Below, in pieces: positions 1 through 9,500 of a DNA stretch of 64,000 bases; position 1 is the stretch's first letter, and each line of letters starts with the position of its first letter. A program made the position numbers and the translations under genes. Under the pieces are notes generated by a model. That model was not told where the DNA came from, did not search any database, and was given only the letters and a program-made list of their open reading frames with translations. The DNA is taken from the NCBI GenBank assembly GCA_017847885.1, contig JAGAUA010000054.1:1-64000 (forward strand), in the 5' to 3' direction. The stretch is from Oscillospiraceae bacterium (GTDB taxonomy: Bacteria; Bacillota; Clostridia; Oscillospirales; Ruminococcaceae).

Positions 1-526
1 CGCTGTAATTTTTAAATTCGTCGGTGAGCTGAGTCCAGATGCGCTCGTACTTGTACATGCACTCGTCCTTGTCCTTGCCGGCAAATTTCTCCCACCAGCC
101 ACCGTCCCAATGGATATTCAGGATAACGTACATATCGCTGTCCAGCGCCCAGTCAACGACCTGCTTTACTCTTGCAAGATATTGGGGATTTATGTCGTAA
201 TTTTCGCTCATCATATTTGACCACGCCACGGGGATACGCAGAACTCCGAAGCCCGACTCGGCATAGCCCTTTATGATTTCCTCGGTAATAACGGGGCTTC
301 CCCAGCCTGTTTCGTAATTGGTCACGCTTGAGCTGTCTATCCAGCCTCCGCAGCTTTCAAAGGTGTTGCCGAGATTTATGCCCAGACCCATATCCTTAAC
401 GATCTCCATAGTTGACATATTGCGCATTTTGCCGCCTGACTCCGCGCAGCCCGAAAGCAGAGCTGTAAGTACGGAAAGTGAAAGCGTTAATGCAATAAAT
501 TTAGAAAATACTTTAATAAACCTCAT
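1..526 (-). CDS. GH5 family cellulase/endoglucanase lipoprotein (C-terminus beyond window)
   Basis: The first 175 codons of a glycoside hydrolase family 5 endo-beta-glucanase; the gene runs off the left edge. The N-terminus is a lipoprotein signal peptide ending in the lipobox LLSGC (Cys27), so the enzyme should be anchored outside the membrane. Family signatures are GINLGNTFE (about residues 49-57), RIPVAWS and the strand ILNIHWDGGW carrying the conserved His. The acid/base and nucleophile Glu residues lie outside the window. The ATG at 526 follows AAGGAG at good spacing and a clear sigma-A promoter. It is divergent from the FN3 gene. The family call is firm; the exact substrate (cellulose, xyloglucan, mixed-linkage glucan) is not. 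Confidence 0.88.
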   Translation of the reverse strand, partial: MRFIKVFSKFIALTLSLSVLTALLSGCAESGGKMRNMSTMEIVKDMGLGINLGNTFESCGGWIDSSSVTNYETGWGSPVITEEIIKGYAESGFGVLRIPVAWSNMMSENYDINPQYLARVKQVVDWALDSDMYVILNIHWDGGWWEKFAGKDKDECMYKYERIWTQLTDEFKNYS

Positions 527-550
527 AATGATCGCTCCTTCTTTTTTATC

Positions 551-579
551 AGTATATCGCTTTATACCTCCGCTTTCAA
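551..579 (-). promoter_or_regulatory. Sigma-A promoter of the GH5 gene
   Basis: On the minus strand a TTGAAA box (574-579) and a TATACT box (551-556) are separated by exactly 17 bp, 25 bp upstream of the GH5 start codon. Confidence 0.7.
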
Positions 580-856
580 TATCCTATATAGTCAGATTTA
601 CTGACCTTTTGTGCATTATATGGACTAAGATTGTTTAATGGTACATAATAAAATAAGTATTTTGTAAGGTCAATAACTTGGGAGACTGTATTAGGAAACA
701 TACATTGACATACAGAATTTGAAAGTATATTGCTTACAATGTTATTAATTAAAAACAAGCAATTTATGAATTATTAACTATTTTATATATTTTTTTTAAT
801 TTTCTTATGATAACATATAGTATTGTAATTTCTATATTATTTAGGGGGAATTTTCT
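580..856. other. AT-rich divergent intergenic region, no gene seen
   Basis: This strongly AT-rich stretch separates the divergent GH5 and FN3 genes. Short open frames here lack ribosome-binding sites and look random. TATAGT at 816-821 and TATATT at 833-838 could serve the FN3 gene, but neither has a matching -35 box, so I call no promoter on the plus strand. Confidence 0.5.
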
Positions 857-1564
857 ATGAAAAAACAAATTATAGCTGCAATGTTGGCTGCAGTCATTTC
901 AGTAGGCTGTATTGCTGCACCTGTTTCTATTGCTCCAATAGGGATAGTTGCAGAAGCAGCAACAACAAAGTCTCTTTCTGCGCCTGAAAATATTTCAGGA
1001 AAGGTATCAAAAGATTCTATAATTCTGACCTGGGACAAAGTGGAAGGTGCTGATGGATACAGGGTGTATATGTACAATCCCGAAACCAAGAAGTACGAAA
1101 AGTACAAGAGCGTTTCAGGCACAAAATGTACTGTAAAGTCACTTAAAAGCGGAAAGACGTATTATTTTAAGGTTGCGACATTAACAAAGTCCGGCAAGAA
1201 GTATGTTCGTAATGGAGTAAGCAGTAAAGTTGCCGTTAAATTTAAAGCCTCAAAAACAGATAAATCTGTAGAGAAAACAAAAACAGTATCTTCTTGGAAT
1301 GATATAGCTTCTTATGGATTCGTTGTTTCAAAGAGACTTGATAGCGGCAAAGTTAATTATAAAAACGAAAATTCAGACGCTATTGCGCAGTTCTATAAAT
1401 TTACTACTCACTTATATAAGGACTGCAAAATATCCTATGCAAGCACGATTGGACTAGACATGGAATTAGGCGAGCTCAGAGATGCTGACGATAATTTAGT
1501 GGCAACCGTTTTTATAGATTATACAGCCGGTTCGGTTTTGGTAATGGGTGTTCCTGAAAAGTAA
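857..1564 (+). CDS. Secreted fibronectin type III domain protein
   Basis: A 235-residue exported protein of unknown role. A signal peptide with a probable signal peptidase I site occupies about residues 1-34. One fibronectin type III domain spans about 40-130 (core ILTWDKVEGADGYRVY, then SGKTYYFKVA). After a Lys/Ser/Thr-rich linker, residues about 150-235 form a domain I do not recognise. No catalytic motif, sortase signal or dockerin is visible. The start ATG follows AGGGGG. The gene is clearly richer in A+T than AraC and GH59 downstream, which may reflect recent acquisition. It ends in its own terminator, so it is probably monocistronic. Surface adhesion or polysaccharide binding is only a guess. 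Confidence 0.75.
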   Translation: MKKQIIAAMLAAVISVGCIAAPVSIAPIGIVAEAATTKSLSAPENISGKVSKDSIILTWDKVEGADGYRVYMYNPETKKYEKYKSVSGTKCTVKSLKSGKTYYFKVATLTKSGKKYVRNGVSSKVAVKFKASKTDKSVEKTKTVSSWNDIASYGFVVSKRLDSGKVNYKNENSDAIAQFYKFTTHLYKDCKISYASTIGLDMELGELRDADDNLVATVFIDYTAGSVLVMGVPEK

Positions 1565-1565
1565 T

Positions 1566-1608
1566 AAAAAAGCTGCTGCACCTAATTAAACGGTGCGGCA
1601 GCTTTTTT
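1566..1608 (+). terminator. Intrinsic terminator of the FN3 gene
   Basis: A 13-bp stem (AAGCTGCTGCACC with GGTGCGGCAGCTT, one G-U pair) is followed by a run of T, immediately after the FN3 stop codon. Confidence 0.85.
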
Positions 1609-1656
1609 GTTAAACTTATATCAGCAAAAAAGTTTAGCTTAAAGGGGAATAAAAAC

Positions 1657-2472
1657 ATGACCAACGCGGTATATCCCGTTATCGGAAAACAGACAGCACT
1701 GCCCTTTTATCTTACGGGAATAGGCGTGTCTGACCCTGAAATTCACGTTGTCAGAAGCTCGGGACTTTCCTCGCATCAGTTCCTTTTCACCTCATCGGGT
1801 ACGGGAGTGCTGTACGTTGACGGAAAGGAATATCCTCAGGAAAAAGGCTCGTTTTTTTACCTTGCTCCCGGCAAGCCCCATGAATATCGCCCCGTGGACG
1901 GCGACTGGGCAACAAGCTGGCTGGTGTTCCGCGGCAAATATTCGGACGAGCTTATGCAGGGCATTGGCTTTAACTGCTTTGCGTATGCCTCCTGCTGCAA
2001 TACGGAGCGGTGCGAAAATTTATTCAAAAGGATTTTTTCCGCAGCCGAAGACCACGTAAGCGGCGGAGAAAATGCGTCCTTGTTGGTTTATGAATATATC
2101 CTTGCTGCCCGTGAGGCAATGCTTCTCAACTGCAATGAAGGCGGCGGAAAAAGCAATATTGCAAAGAAAGCGCTGATGTACATTGACGAAAACTATATGC
2201 AGGATATTGCCATTGAAACGCTGGCAGGTCTGTCGGGAGTATCGGTGCAGCACTTCTGTCGGGTCTTTAAGGCGGAGACCTTGATGCGTCCGCTGGAATA
2301 TCTTGCAAGGCGGCGCATATCGGAAGCAAAGGCGCTTCTTTCCAACACGTCTCTTGAAATAGGCGAGATAGGCAGAATGGCAGGCTATCCCGACAGGAAC
2401 TATTTCAGCATAGTTTTCCGCAAGCTGGAGGGGGTTTCGCCGAGAGAATACCGAAGAAACAGGGGTCTGTAA
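1657..2472 (+). CDS. AraC-family transcriptional regulator with N-terminal cupin sensor
   Basis: A 271-residue cytoplasmic DNA-binding regulator. Residues about 15-110 form an AraC-type cupin ligand-binding domain (GTGVLYVDGKEY, FYLAPGKPHEYRP). Residues about 165-268 hold the two helix-turn-helix motifs, ending in the family signature region GYPDRNYFSIVFRKLEGVSPREYRR. The ATG at 1657 follows AAAGGGG. Length is normal for sugar-responsive AraC proteins. It lies just upstream of the GH59 gene, but a terminator and a separate promoter sit between them, so they are separate transcripts. By position it most likely controls the GH59 gene in response to a sugar; that link is inferred. Confidence 0.9.
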   Translation: MTNAVYPVIGKQTALPFYLTGIGVSDPEIHVVRSSGLSSHQFLFTSSGTGVLYVDGKEYPQEKGSFFYLAPGKPHEYRPVDGDWATSWLVFRGKYSDELMQGIGFNCFAYASCCNTERCENLFKRIFSAAEDHVSGGENASLLVYEYILAAREAMLLNCNEGGGKSNIAKKALMYIDENYMQDIAIETLAGLSGVSVQHFCRVFKAETLMRPLEYLARRRISEAKALLSNTSLEIGEIGRMAGYPDRNYFSIVFRKLEGVSPREYRRNRGL

Positions 2473-2508
2473 AAAAAGCCGAAGCGCATTAACGTTTCGG
2501 CTTTTTTT
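2471..2508 (+). terminator. Intrinsic terminator after the AraC regulator
   Basis: The stem AAGCCGAAGCG with CGTTTCGGCTT (one G-U pair) is flanked by A and T runs and overlaps the stop codon. The symmetric A/T flanks would allow termination on both strands. Confidence 0.85.
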
Positions 2509-2555
2509 GCACCTGCCCAATGTTCATATTTTAATAATATGCAAAATATTTTATA

Positions 2556-2584
2556 TTGACCGAAACAGTGCATGGAGTTATAAT
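2556..2584 (+). promoter_or_regulatory. Sigma-A promoter of the GH59 gene
   Basis: TTGACC (2556-2561), a 17-bp spacer and a perfect TATAAT (2579-2584). The ATG at 2622 with AAAGGAG lies 38 bases downstream. The TTG of the -35 box is in frame with the gene and could be mistaken for a start codon. A perfect 5-bp inverted repeat, TTGTT-tac-AACAA (2584-2596), overlaps the expected transcription start and is a candidate operator. Confidence 0.85.
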
Positions 2585-2621
2585 TGTTTACAACAAATCG
2601 GCTGTAAAGGAGTACGGGAAA

Positions 2622-5006
2622 ATGAAAGAGATAATCATTGACGGTGCAAGGCTTAACACAAGGGCAAATATGCTTTACCGCGGCGCGGGAATGGTCAGCG
2701 GAAACAATTCCTCCCGTCTGTTGCTTGACTACAAGGCGGAAAAACCCGAAGCATATCATAGGCTGCTTGAATATATTTTCGGCAGCGAGGGTATCGGCGT
2801 TAACCATCTTAAAATTGAAATGGGGTCGGATATAAATTCCTCCTCGGGAACGGAGCCTGCGGTAAAGCGCTTTGCCGATGAAAAGGCGGACGTTACAAGG
2901 GGCGCAGGATATCAGCTTGCCGCCGACGCAAAGGAGATAAACCCCGACCTTACCCTTGATATGCTTTGGTGGAGCGAGCCAAAATGGGTGTCGGACGCGG
3001 AGGACGTTTACGGTGCAAGATACCGCTGGTACAAGGAGACCCTTGACGCCGCGTATGAGACCTACGGGCTGAAATTTGATTATGTAAGCGTTGTGCAGAA
3101 TGAAAGAGCTTACGATACCGAATGGATAAAGTATTTTTCTTCCCGTTTAAAAGGCGAAACGGACTGCCCTTATGATTACTCCAAAATCAAAATAGTGGGC
3201 GGCGAAGAGGTATGCACGTGGTATTTCGCCGACATGATGCTGAAGGACGAGGAGCTTCTGAATGCTGTCGATGTTGTGGGAAGCCACTACACAAGCTCGT
3301 CTACGTCCGAGGCGATGAAGCTTGCGGAGCAGTACGGCAAGGAATTATGGTTTAGCGAGGCAAGCTCCCCCATGAATTATGCCCAGGGCAAATTCGGCTC
3401 GGACTTGTCGGGCATAAACGGCACGCTGGATATTGCAAACAGAATAATCGGTATGTACCCGAACGGCGGAATGACCCTTTACGAATACCAGCCTGTTGTA
3501 TCCGCTTATTACGACGGAGCTTGCTACTGCCAGAAGCAGCTTATTTCCGCCTGCGACCCATGGAGCGGATATTTTATGCTGGACAGCGGATTTTATATGT
3601 CCCTGCATTTTTCACAATTTATAAAGAAAGGCTGGGCGTTTGCGGACGATGCCTGCTATTCCGACGGAAAGCCGGGCGGTGACGGTCATGCCATAGTTGA
3701 CGCGGTTTACAGCTACATGACCGCCGCCGACACCGAAACGGGAAATTACAGCACGGTCATCGTCAACAGTACACCCGAGCCAATTGATTACACCATTAAC
3801 GTATCAAACCTTGATAAAGCGTCTGCAAATGTGGGCGTTTGGGAAACAAGAGGTCCCGACGGCGGCAGCTATGACGAAAACTATTTCAGGAAAATATCCG
3901 ATATCACCCCCGTGGAAAATGGCGGCGTTTACAGCTATAACATTTCCGTAAAGCCTTTTTCTATGGTTACGGTCTCAACGGTAACGCCCTCGCAGACGGA
4001 GTACGCAAACGCCGATATTTCGGAAAGAACCGTGCTTGCACTCCCCTATTCGGACGATTTTGGATACAAAGATTACCCCGATAATTACCTTTCCTCAAGA
4101 GGATTTGCCCCCAGATATACCACCGACCAAGGGGGCGCTTTTGAGGTGGAAGTTACCGAAAACGGCAATGTGCTTGTACAGCAAATTACCCACGAAACCA
4201 AGGCAAAGGAATGGGGCTGGACTCCCGACCCTGTCACCTGCCTCGGCGATGACAGATGGTACAATTACAGCGTATCGGCAGATGTTAAGCTTGCCAAGTC
4301 CGATGACACGTCAAGTAATTATGCAGGTGCAGGATTGAGATATACCCTTGCCTGCAACGGATGCAGCGGATACTGGATACAGCTTTTCGAAGACGGAAAC
4401 TGGAAGCTGAATGCCAACGATAAGGCAAAGGCTGAGGGCAAACTCACGAATTTTGACGGCACGGCTTCTCATAGGCTGAAAATATCAGCGGATAACGGCA
4501 AAATTTGCGCATACATCGACGGTGAAAAGGCGGCGGAATATGCGGCAAAAACCGAGTCGCTCATAGGCGCAGGAAGAGCGGCGCTTTACAGTTCCTACAA
4601 CAGAAACAGCTTCGCGCATCTGCTCATTGAGCCCATAGACGGCGCGGACACGTACATCACACGCTATGACAACACCGACCCCTGGTTTGATTACGAGGGC
4701 AAATGGGAGCATAATACAATGAGCAGCTTCAAAAATTACAAGCGCACCATTTCCAAGGGGCAGGCAGGCTCGTCTGTATCGGTCAGCTTTTTCGGCACGG
4801 GCTTTGCGCTTACGGGAGAAACCGCCGCAGGTGCGGTGCTTTCAGTACAAATTGACGGAAATGACCCGGTAACGACAGATGTGTACGAAACAGGCTCCCG
4901 TGAGATATCCTTCATCTTTGACGGACTTGAAAAGGACACTCACAGCGCAAGGATAACCGTTGTTTCGGGCGAATACAGCATTGACGGTATGCAGGTCACA
5001 GGCTAA
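2622..5006 (+). CDS. Glycoside hydrolase family 59 (galactocerebrosidase-like) enzyme
   Basis: A 794-residue retaining beta-galactosidase/galactosylceramidase homologue that should remove terminal beta-galactose. It aligns by eye with human GALC: GMVSGNNSSRLLLDY matches the N-terminal region, LKIEMGSDINSSSGTEP the barrel, QNERAYD carries the acid/base Glu161, and LWFSEASS the nucleophile Glu246. A beta-sandwich follows, then a lectin-like domain from about residue 470 to 670, then an extra C-terminal domain of about 100 residues. I chose ATG 2622 because AAAGGAG precedes it and the longer TTG-start frame begins inside the promoter. No signal peptide is visible, so it is predicted cytoplasmic, unlike mammalian GALC. 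AraC and MATE genes flank it. The family is firm, the natural substrate unknown. Confidence 0.88.
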   Translation: MKEIIIDGARLNTRANMLYRGAGMVSGNNSSRLLLDYKAEKPEAYHRLLEYIFGSEGIGVNHLKIEMGSDINSSSGTEPAVKRFADEKADVTRGAGYQLAADAKEINPDLTLDMLWWSEPKWVSDAEDVYGARYRWYKETLDAAYETYGLKFDYVSVVQNERAYDTEWIKYFSSRLKGETDCPYDYSKIKIVGGEEVCTWYFADMMLKDEELLNAVDVVGSHYTSSSTSEAMKLAEQYGKELWFSEASSPMNYAQGKFGSDLSGINGTLDIANRIIGMYPNGGMTLYEYQPVVSAYYDGACYCQKQLISACDPWSGYFMLDSGFYMSLHFSQFIKKGWAFADDACYSDGKPGGDGHAIVDAVYSYMTAADTETGNYSTVIVNSTPEPIDYTINVSNLDKASANVGVWETRGPDGGSYDENYFRKISDITPVENGGVYSYNISVKPFSMVTVSTVTPSQTEYANADISERTVLALPYSDDFGYKDYPDNYLSSRGFAPRYTTDQGGAFEVEVTENGNVLVQQITHETKAKEWGWTPDPVTCLGDDRWYNYSVSADVKLAKSDDTSSNYAGAGLRYTLACNGCSGYWIQLFEDGNWKLNANDKAKAEGKLTNFDGTASHRLKISADNGKICAYIDGEKAAEYAAKTESLIGAGRAALYSSYNRNSFAHLLIEPIDGADTYITRYDNTDPWFDYEGKWEHNTMSSFKNYKRTISKGQAGSSVSVSFFGTGFALTGETAAGAVLSVQIDGNDPVTTDVYETGSREISFIFDGLEKDTHSARITVVSGEYSIDGMQVTG

Positions 5007-5095
5007 GAGCAATCAATTACTCCGAGGTAAAAAGTTTTGATTATCAAGCAAAACCACAGGAACATCGAAAGGAGAGCATTTTCCCTATTGGAAAA

Positions 5096-6448
5096 ATGGT
5101 CATAATAATGAGCAATACAAGAAATATGACGGAAGGCAGCGAAACGGGGCATATCATACGGTTTGCCCTTCCCCTGCTTGGCGGAAATCTGCTTCAACAG
5201 ACATACAATATTATTGATACCCTTGTGGTAGGGCGTTATCTCGGAGATAACGCTCTTGCTGCAGTTGGCGCAACAGGCTCGATAACGTATCTTTTCTACA
5301 CCCTCTGCATAGGTCTTTCTATTGGTGCAGGCGTTATTGTTTCCCAGCTTTTCGGCTCGGGGGACAACAAAAAGCTGCGGCTTGCGGTGGTCAATTCCGC
5401 TATTGTCACGGCGGTTTTCGGGTTGGCGGTAAGCATTATCTCCGTGTTTGCGGCAAAGCCTGTTCTTCGGTTTCTTAACGTTCCCGATGAGCTTATCCAA
5501 ACCTCCGCCGTTTATATGAAGATAGCCTGCGGCGGTACTGTTGCGGTTGCGGCGTACAATTGGATAAACGCCATGATGAGGGCTGTGGGTGACTCAAAAA
5601 CGCCGCTGGTGTTTCTGGGTGCGGCAAGTATTCTCAATGCAGCGCTTGACCTGCTGTTTGTGGTGGTGCTAAACCTTGGGGTATCGGGAGCGGCCTGGGC
5701 AACCGTGCTTGCCCAGGGACTTTCTGCGGTATCCTGCATAATATACTGCTTCGGAAAAGGCAGGGAGATTTGTATTTCCGCAGAAGATATCAAAGCCGAC
5801 AGGGATTTGATACTGCGGTGCATAAAAACGGGTCTGCCCATAGCCGTTCAGAACGGACTTATCTCTGTGTCAATGACGGCGCTGCAAAGGGTCACAAACG
5901 GCTTCGGAGAAACCGTCATGGCGGCGTATACCGTTTCCATGAGGATAGAGCAGCTTATTCAGCAGCCGTTCTCATCGCTTAATGCAGCAGTTTCCACGTT
6001 CACGGGACAAAATATAGGCGCCGGAAAAAGTGACCGCGCGGTAAGCGGTCTGCGGTCTGCGCTTAAAATATCAACAGCATTTGCTTTTACGGTACTGATA
6101 CTGTTCATGCTGTTCGGGCGGCAGCTGACCTCCTGTTTTGTAACAGGAAGCGATGTAATTTATATTGCCTCACGGGCTATCGTTATTACGGGGTGCTTTT
6201 ATTGGGCGCTGGGTAGCATTCATACGGTCAGAGGCTTTCTGAACGGCGCAGGAGATACAGGATACGCCCTTGTGAACGGTACTGCCGAGGTAATATGCCG
6301 CATAGGTATTTCGCTGATACTTACCTCCGTTTCTACCATAGGATATTGGGGCATATGGCTCACCACCTGCTTTACATGGTTTATAACGGCGGCGGTAAGC
6401 ATTATCCGTTACAAAAGCGGAAGATGGAAGCATAAATGTATCCTTTGA
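5096..6448 (+). CDS. MATE family efflux transporter
   Basis: A 450-residue integral membrane protein with about 12 hydrophobic helices. Both halves have the typical MATE opening (GHIIRFALPLLGGNLLQQTYN in the first, TGLPIAVQNGLI in the second). Such proteins export cationic drugs or metabolites in exchange for Na+ or H+. The start is uncertain: AAAGGAG (5068-5074) lies 21 bases before the ATG at 5096, and a second in-frame ATG is at 5108. It follows GH59 after only 89 bp with no terminator between, so read-through from the GH59 promoter is likely. No substrate can be inferred. Confidence 0.9.
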   Translation: MVIIMSNTRNMTEGSETGHIIRFALPLLGGNLLQQTYNIIDTLVVGRYLGDNALAAVGATGSITYLFYTLCIGLSIGAGVIVSQLFGSGDNKKLRLAVVNSAIVTAVFGLAVSIISVFAAKPVLRFLNVPDELIQTSAVYMKIACGGTVAVAAYNWINAMMRAVGDSKTPLVFLGAASILNAALDLLFVVVLNLGVSGAAWATVLAQGLSAVSCIIYCFGKGREICISAEDIKADRDLILRCIKTGLPIAVQNGLISVSMTALQRVTNGFGETVMAAYTVSMRIEQLIQQPFSSLNAAVSTFTGQNIGAGKSDRAVSGLRSALKISTAFAFTVLILFMLFGRQLTSCFVTGSDVIYIASRAIVITGCFYWALGSIHTVRGFLNGAGDTGYALVNGTAEVICRIGISLILTSVSTIGYWGIWLTTCFTWFITAAVSIIRYKSGRWKHKCIL

Positions 6449-6493
6449 TTTATGTTCATAATTCAAGTAAATTTTTCTTTGCCAATTCTCTAA

Positions 6494-6536
6494 ATAAAAA
6501 AATCCCGCCGTTCTCCGTTTACCGGAGCGGCGGGAT
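6494..6536 (-). terminator. Intrinsic terminator of the giant surface protein gene
   Basis: On the minus strand the stem ATCCCGCCG-CTCCG with its complement (two-base bulge) is followed by seven T. It lies between convergent genes. On the plus strand there is no T run, so it serves the MATE gene less well. Confidence 0.8.
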
Positions 6537-6568
6537 AAAAATTTATGCTATGAGCTTATGGTATGCTT

Positions 6569-9500
6569 TTACTTGCCGGCTTTTTTGCGGTGTACAATAA
6601 CCATCAGAACTGCAGCTGCAGCCGCAGAAATAACAAAAATCACCGGCGACATCGCTGTGGAAATATCTATGTTTTCCGATTTCTCATAGATACCTGCGCC
6701 TGCTCCGACATCTTCAAAATCCATGGCAGGCTTATCACTGATAACGATCGCCCACTCAGAAGCGTGGTTGAACATAAGATCAGTCTTGCCGTTTAAAATT
6801 TCGGAGCAATCTGTAAGTTCCATTTCCTTGGTCTTTTTGTTGTAGTAGTAGAGGTTAGCGTATGAACCGTCATATTTCTTGCCGAGAGTAATACTCATGA
6901 CAGCGTCAAATCCGAATTTGCCGTTATGAGCAAGGGAAAGCTGAACAACAGGCTCTCCATAGCTTACTGTGGAAATAACATTGTCAGGGATATTATCTGT
7001 ACCCTTTGTTACATCAAGGTTGATATCCTTAGCATTTGTAATGCTTTCTCCGTAGATAGTCCATTTGATTCCATTGCCCGTTTCGATAACAAGGTCGATC
7101 TTATTATCGGCTGCTTCTTCAAGTATTTTCTTCGGAAGAGTGGAAGTGCCGTTCATATCAATAGTAACGCTGCCATTTTCGGAAGAATTAGCAATAACCT
7201 CTGCGATAGCGGTCCAGCCTGTCTTGCCATTTTCACCCTTTATTTCGGGCTGCTTGCTGACAGAGGACGAAGAACTGCTGCTGTTTGAAGGATTGCTGTA
7301 AGAAGGACTTGACGGGATCACAGGCGCAGGATCGGAACCGCCGCCTGTTGCAGGGATAATTTCAGTCTTGATAGTATTTTTACAAACTGTGCAAGAGTAT
7401 GTTTTTACACCTGTTTCGGTGGCTGTTGCAGGTTTTGTAACAACGCCGCCGTCGGAAATGTGATCTGCCAGATCAAGCTTTTCGCTGCAGCGTGTACATT
7501 CATGCCAGTGCGATTCGCTGTCGAATGAATAAGCTTCCGACGGGAGATGTCCGAGAGGAGCACCGTAGGATACGCCGCAAACCGAGCATATTGCAGCATC
7601 GGTGCAGGTTGCAGTACCGCCTGTGTGTCCGAGTGCAGGGATAGCTGTTACATCCTTTGTTGCAGAACAGTTTGCACAATGTATAGACTTTTCACCGGGA
7701 GTTGTGCAGGTTGCAGGGGTATCAATGGTGAAACTTGAATTCCATGCGTGTTCCTTAACGTAAGTAATTGTATCCGTCCAGCCGCATTCTGTACATTCCT
7801 TTGTTTCGGTAACTGTATCTCCGCAGTTAGGAGATTCGGGAGATGTAGTTGTTGTGATCTTGCCAACGTGGTCGCACTCAGTCTTTATTGCCTTTACGGT
7901 AACTGTTGCAATCAAGGTGTTGTAGTTAGTGGTATCTGCCGGAGTATAGGTTGCCTCGTGGTCGGAACTTCCCTCGATAAGAGAAGTAGCGTCACCCTCT
8001 GACCATACCCAGCCGGCAGGAAGTGTAACATCACCGAGTGTAGGAGCAGTATCACCCGTATATGTAATGGAAAGAACCGAAGGCTTTGTAACGTTAGGAT
8101 TGATCTTGTTGATGTTAGCGGTTGCTGTAGTTGTACCGCTTGCCAAAGTATAATTCTTTGCTTTGTCGGTATTCAACAGAGTAACCGTAACAGTGACAGT
8201 TTTGCCTGTTCCTGCATTAGCGTCATCAAATGCTGCCGAAACGGTGTAATCTACATCTTTATCAAGAGTTTCAGAGTTAACAAGTCCGGTGAATGATACG
8301 CTTGCTTCTGCAGTTGTTGTCTTGTCGTAATCCTTATCCACTGCTGTTGCGGAAACAGTGAGAGAAGCAGGATTAACGGTCACGGTAACATCTTTATCAA
8401 CCGAAGAATAATCGAGATCGTCAGGGGTGTATGTCGCCTTAAATGTTTTTGTGCCGACATTTCCTACAGAAGTTGAAGTAGAGTCTTTCCATGCCCATGT
8501 GCCGCCTGTAACGGTGGGAAGAGTTACATCTGCAAGAGTTTTTCCGTAGGTAGCGGTAAGTCCGGTGGGGGCATCTACTGTGGGAGTAGCCTTTCCAACG
8601 GTGATTGTAACAGTATTAGACTTAGCTACGCCGTTTTCGGTATATGTTACTTTTACAGTAGTGTCGGTCGTTTTAAGCGCAGTTTCAAGTGAGGGTTCAA
8701 AGCTGAAAGCACTCTTTGTAGTGTTGTCATATGTAACCGGCTTTGTTGCTCCGCTTAAATATGTTGCTGTGATTTTGAGACCTGCAGGAGCAAACTTATC
8801 GCCTGCGGTATATGTGGTTTTTGTCGGATCGGTTGTTATCGCGATAGAATCAATAGTATCTGCGGTAACAGTGATGGGAACCGTACCTGTCGTGGAATTG
8901 AAATTATCCGTATTAGAAGGTGTGAATTTCCAGTTATAATTGCTTGTGCCTTCCGTAAATGCTGTTACACCGTCAAGCGCGATATTTCCGAGAACTGTTG
9001 TTTCACCAAGCTTTGCCGTGCAGGTAAGCGTTACAGTGGAAGGAGCTGTGCTTGTATATACGGTAGCGGGAGAAGAAACGCTTACGCCGGTTATTGTCGG
9101 AGTAGCTTTTCCGATAGTGAATGTTGCCGAAGCAGTACCGGTATAGTTGCCCGTGCCTGTAACGGTAACTTTTGCGGAAGTTCCTGCATCTGTATTGTCC
9201 TCGTATGAAACGGTGTAATCAACGCCCTTTGTAAGAGTTTTGCTTCCAAGCTCAACTTTTACAGTGGGTTCTATCACACTTCCCGTATAAGTAAAGGGAC
9301 CGCCCTCAACTGTTACGGTTGCGCCCGAAATGGAAGCTCCGCCTATTGTAAATGTCCATGAATCATCAGTAAGTTCAGTTGTCGTTGCTGAATAGTTTGT
9401 ACCCTCGGCAACTTCGATCTTTACTTTGTATGTACCCTTTGCTTTCGGCTCGGTTTCTACGTCTTCCTTATAATACTTAACGGAAACAATGCCCATGCCG

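Noticed and set aside
576..758. A 60-codon minus-strand frame in the GH5-FN3 spacer
   Set aside because: It lies in AT-rich non-coding DNA upstream of and partly across the GH5 promoter region, without a ribosome-binding site or recognisable sequence.
5033..5053. Inverted repeat GTTTTG...CAAAAC with inner TTGAT-t-ATCAA between GH59 and the MATE gene
   Set aside because: It is short and A+T-rich and has no T run. It could be an operator, but similar repeats are expected by chance in such sequence.
7345..7890. Repeated CxxC segments considered as a repeat array
   Set aside because: These are diverged protein modules inside the giant surface protein, not conserved DNA repeats with spacers.
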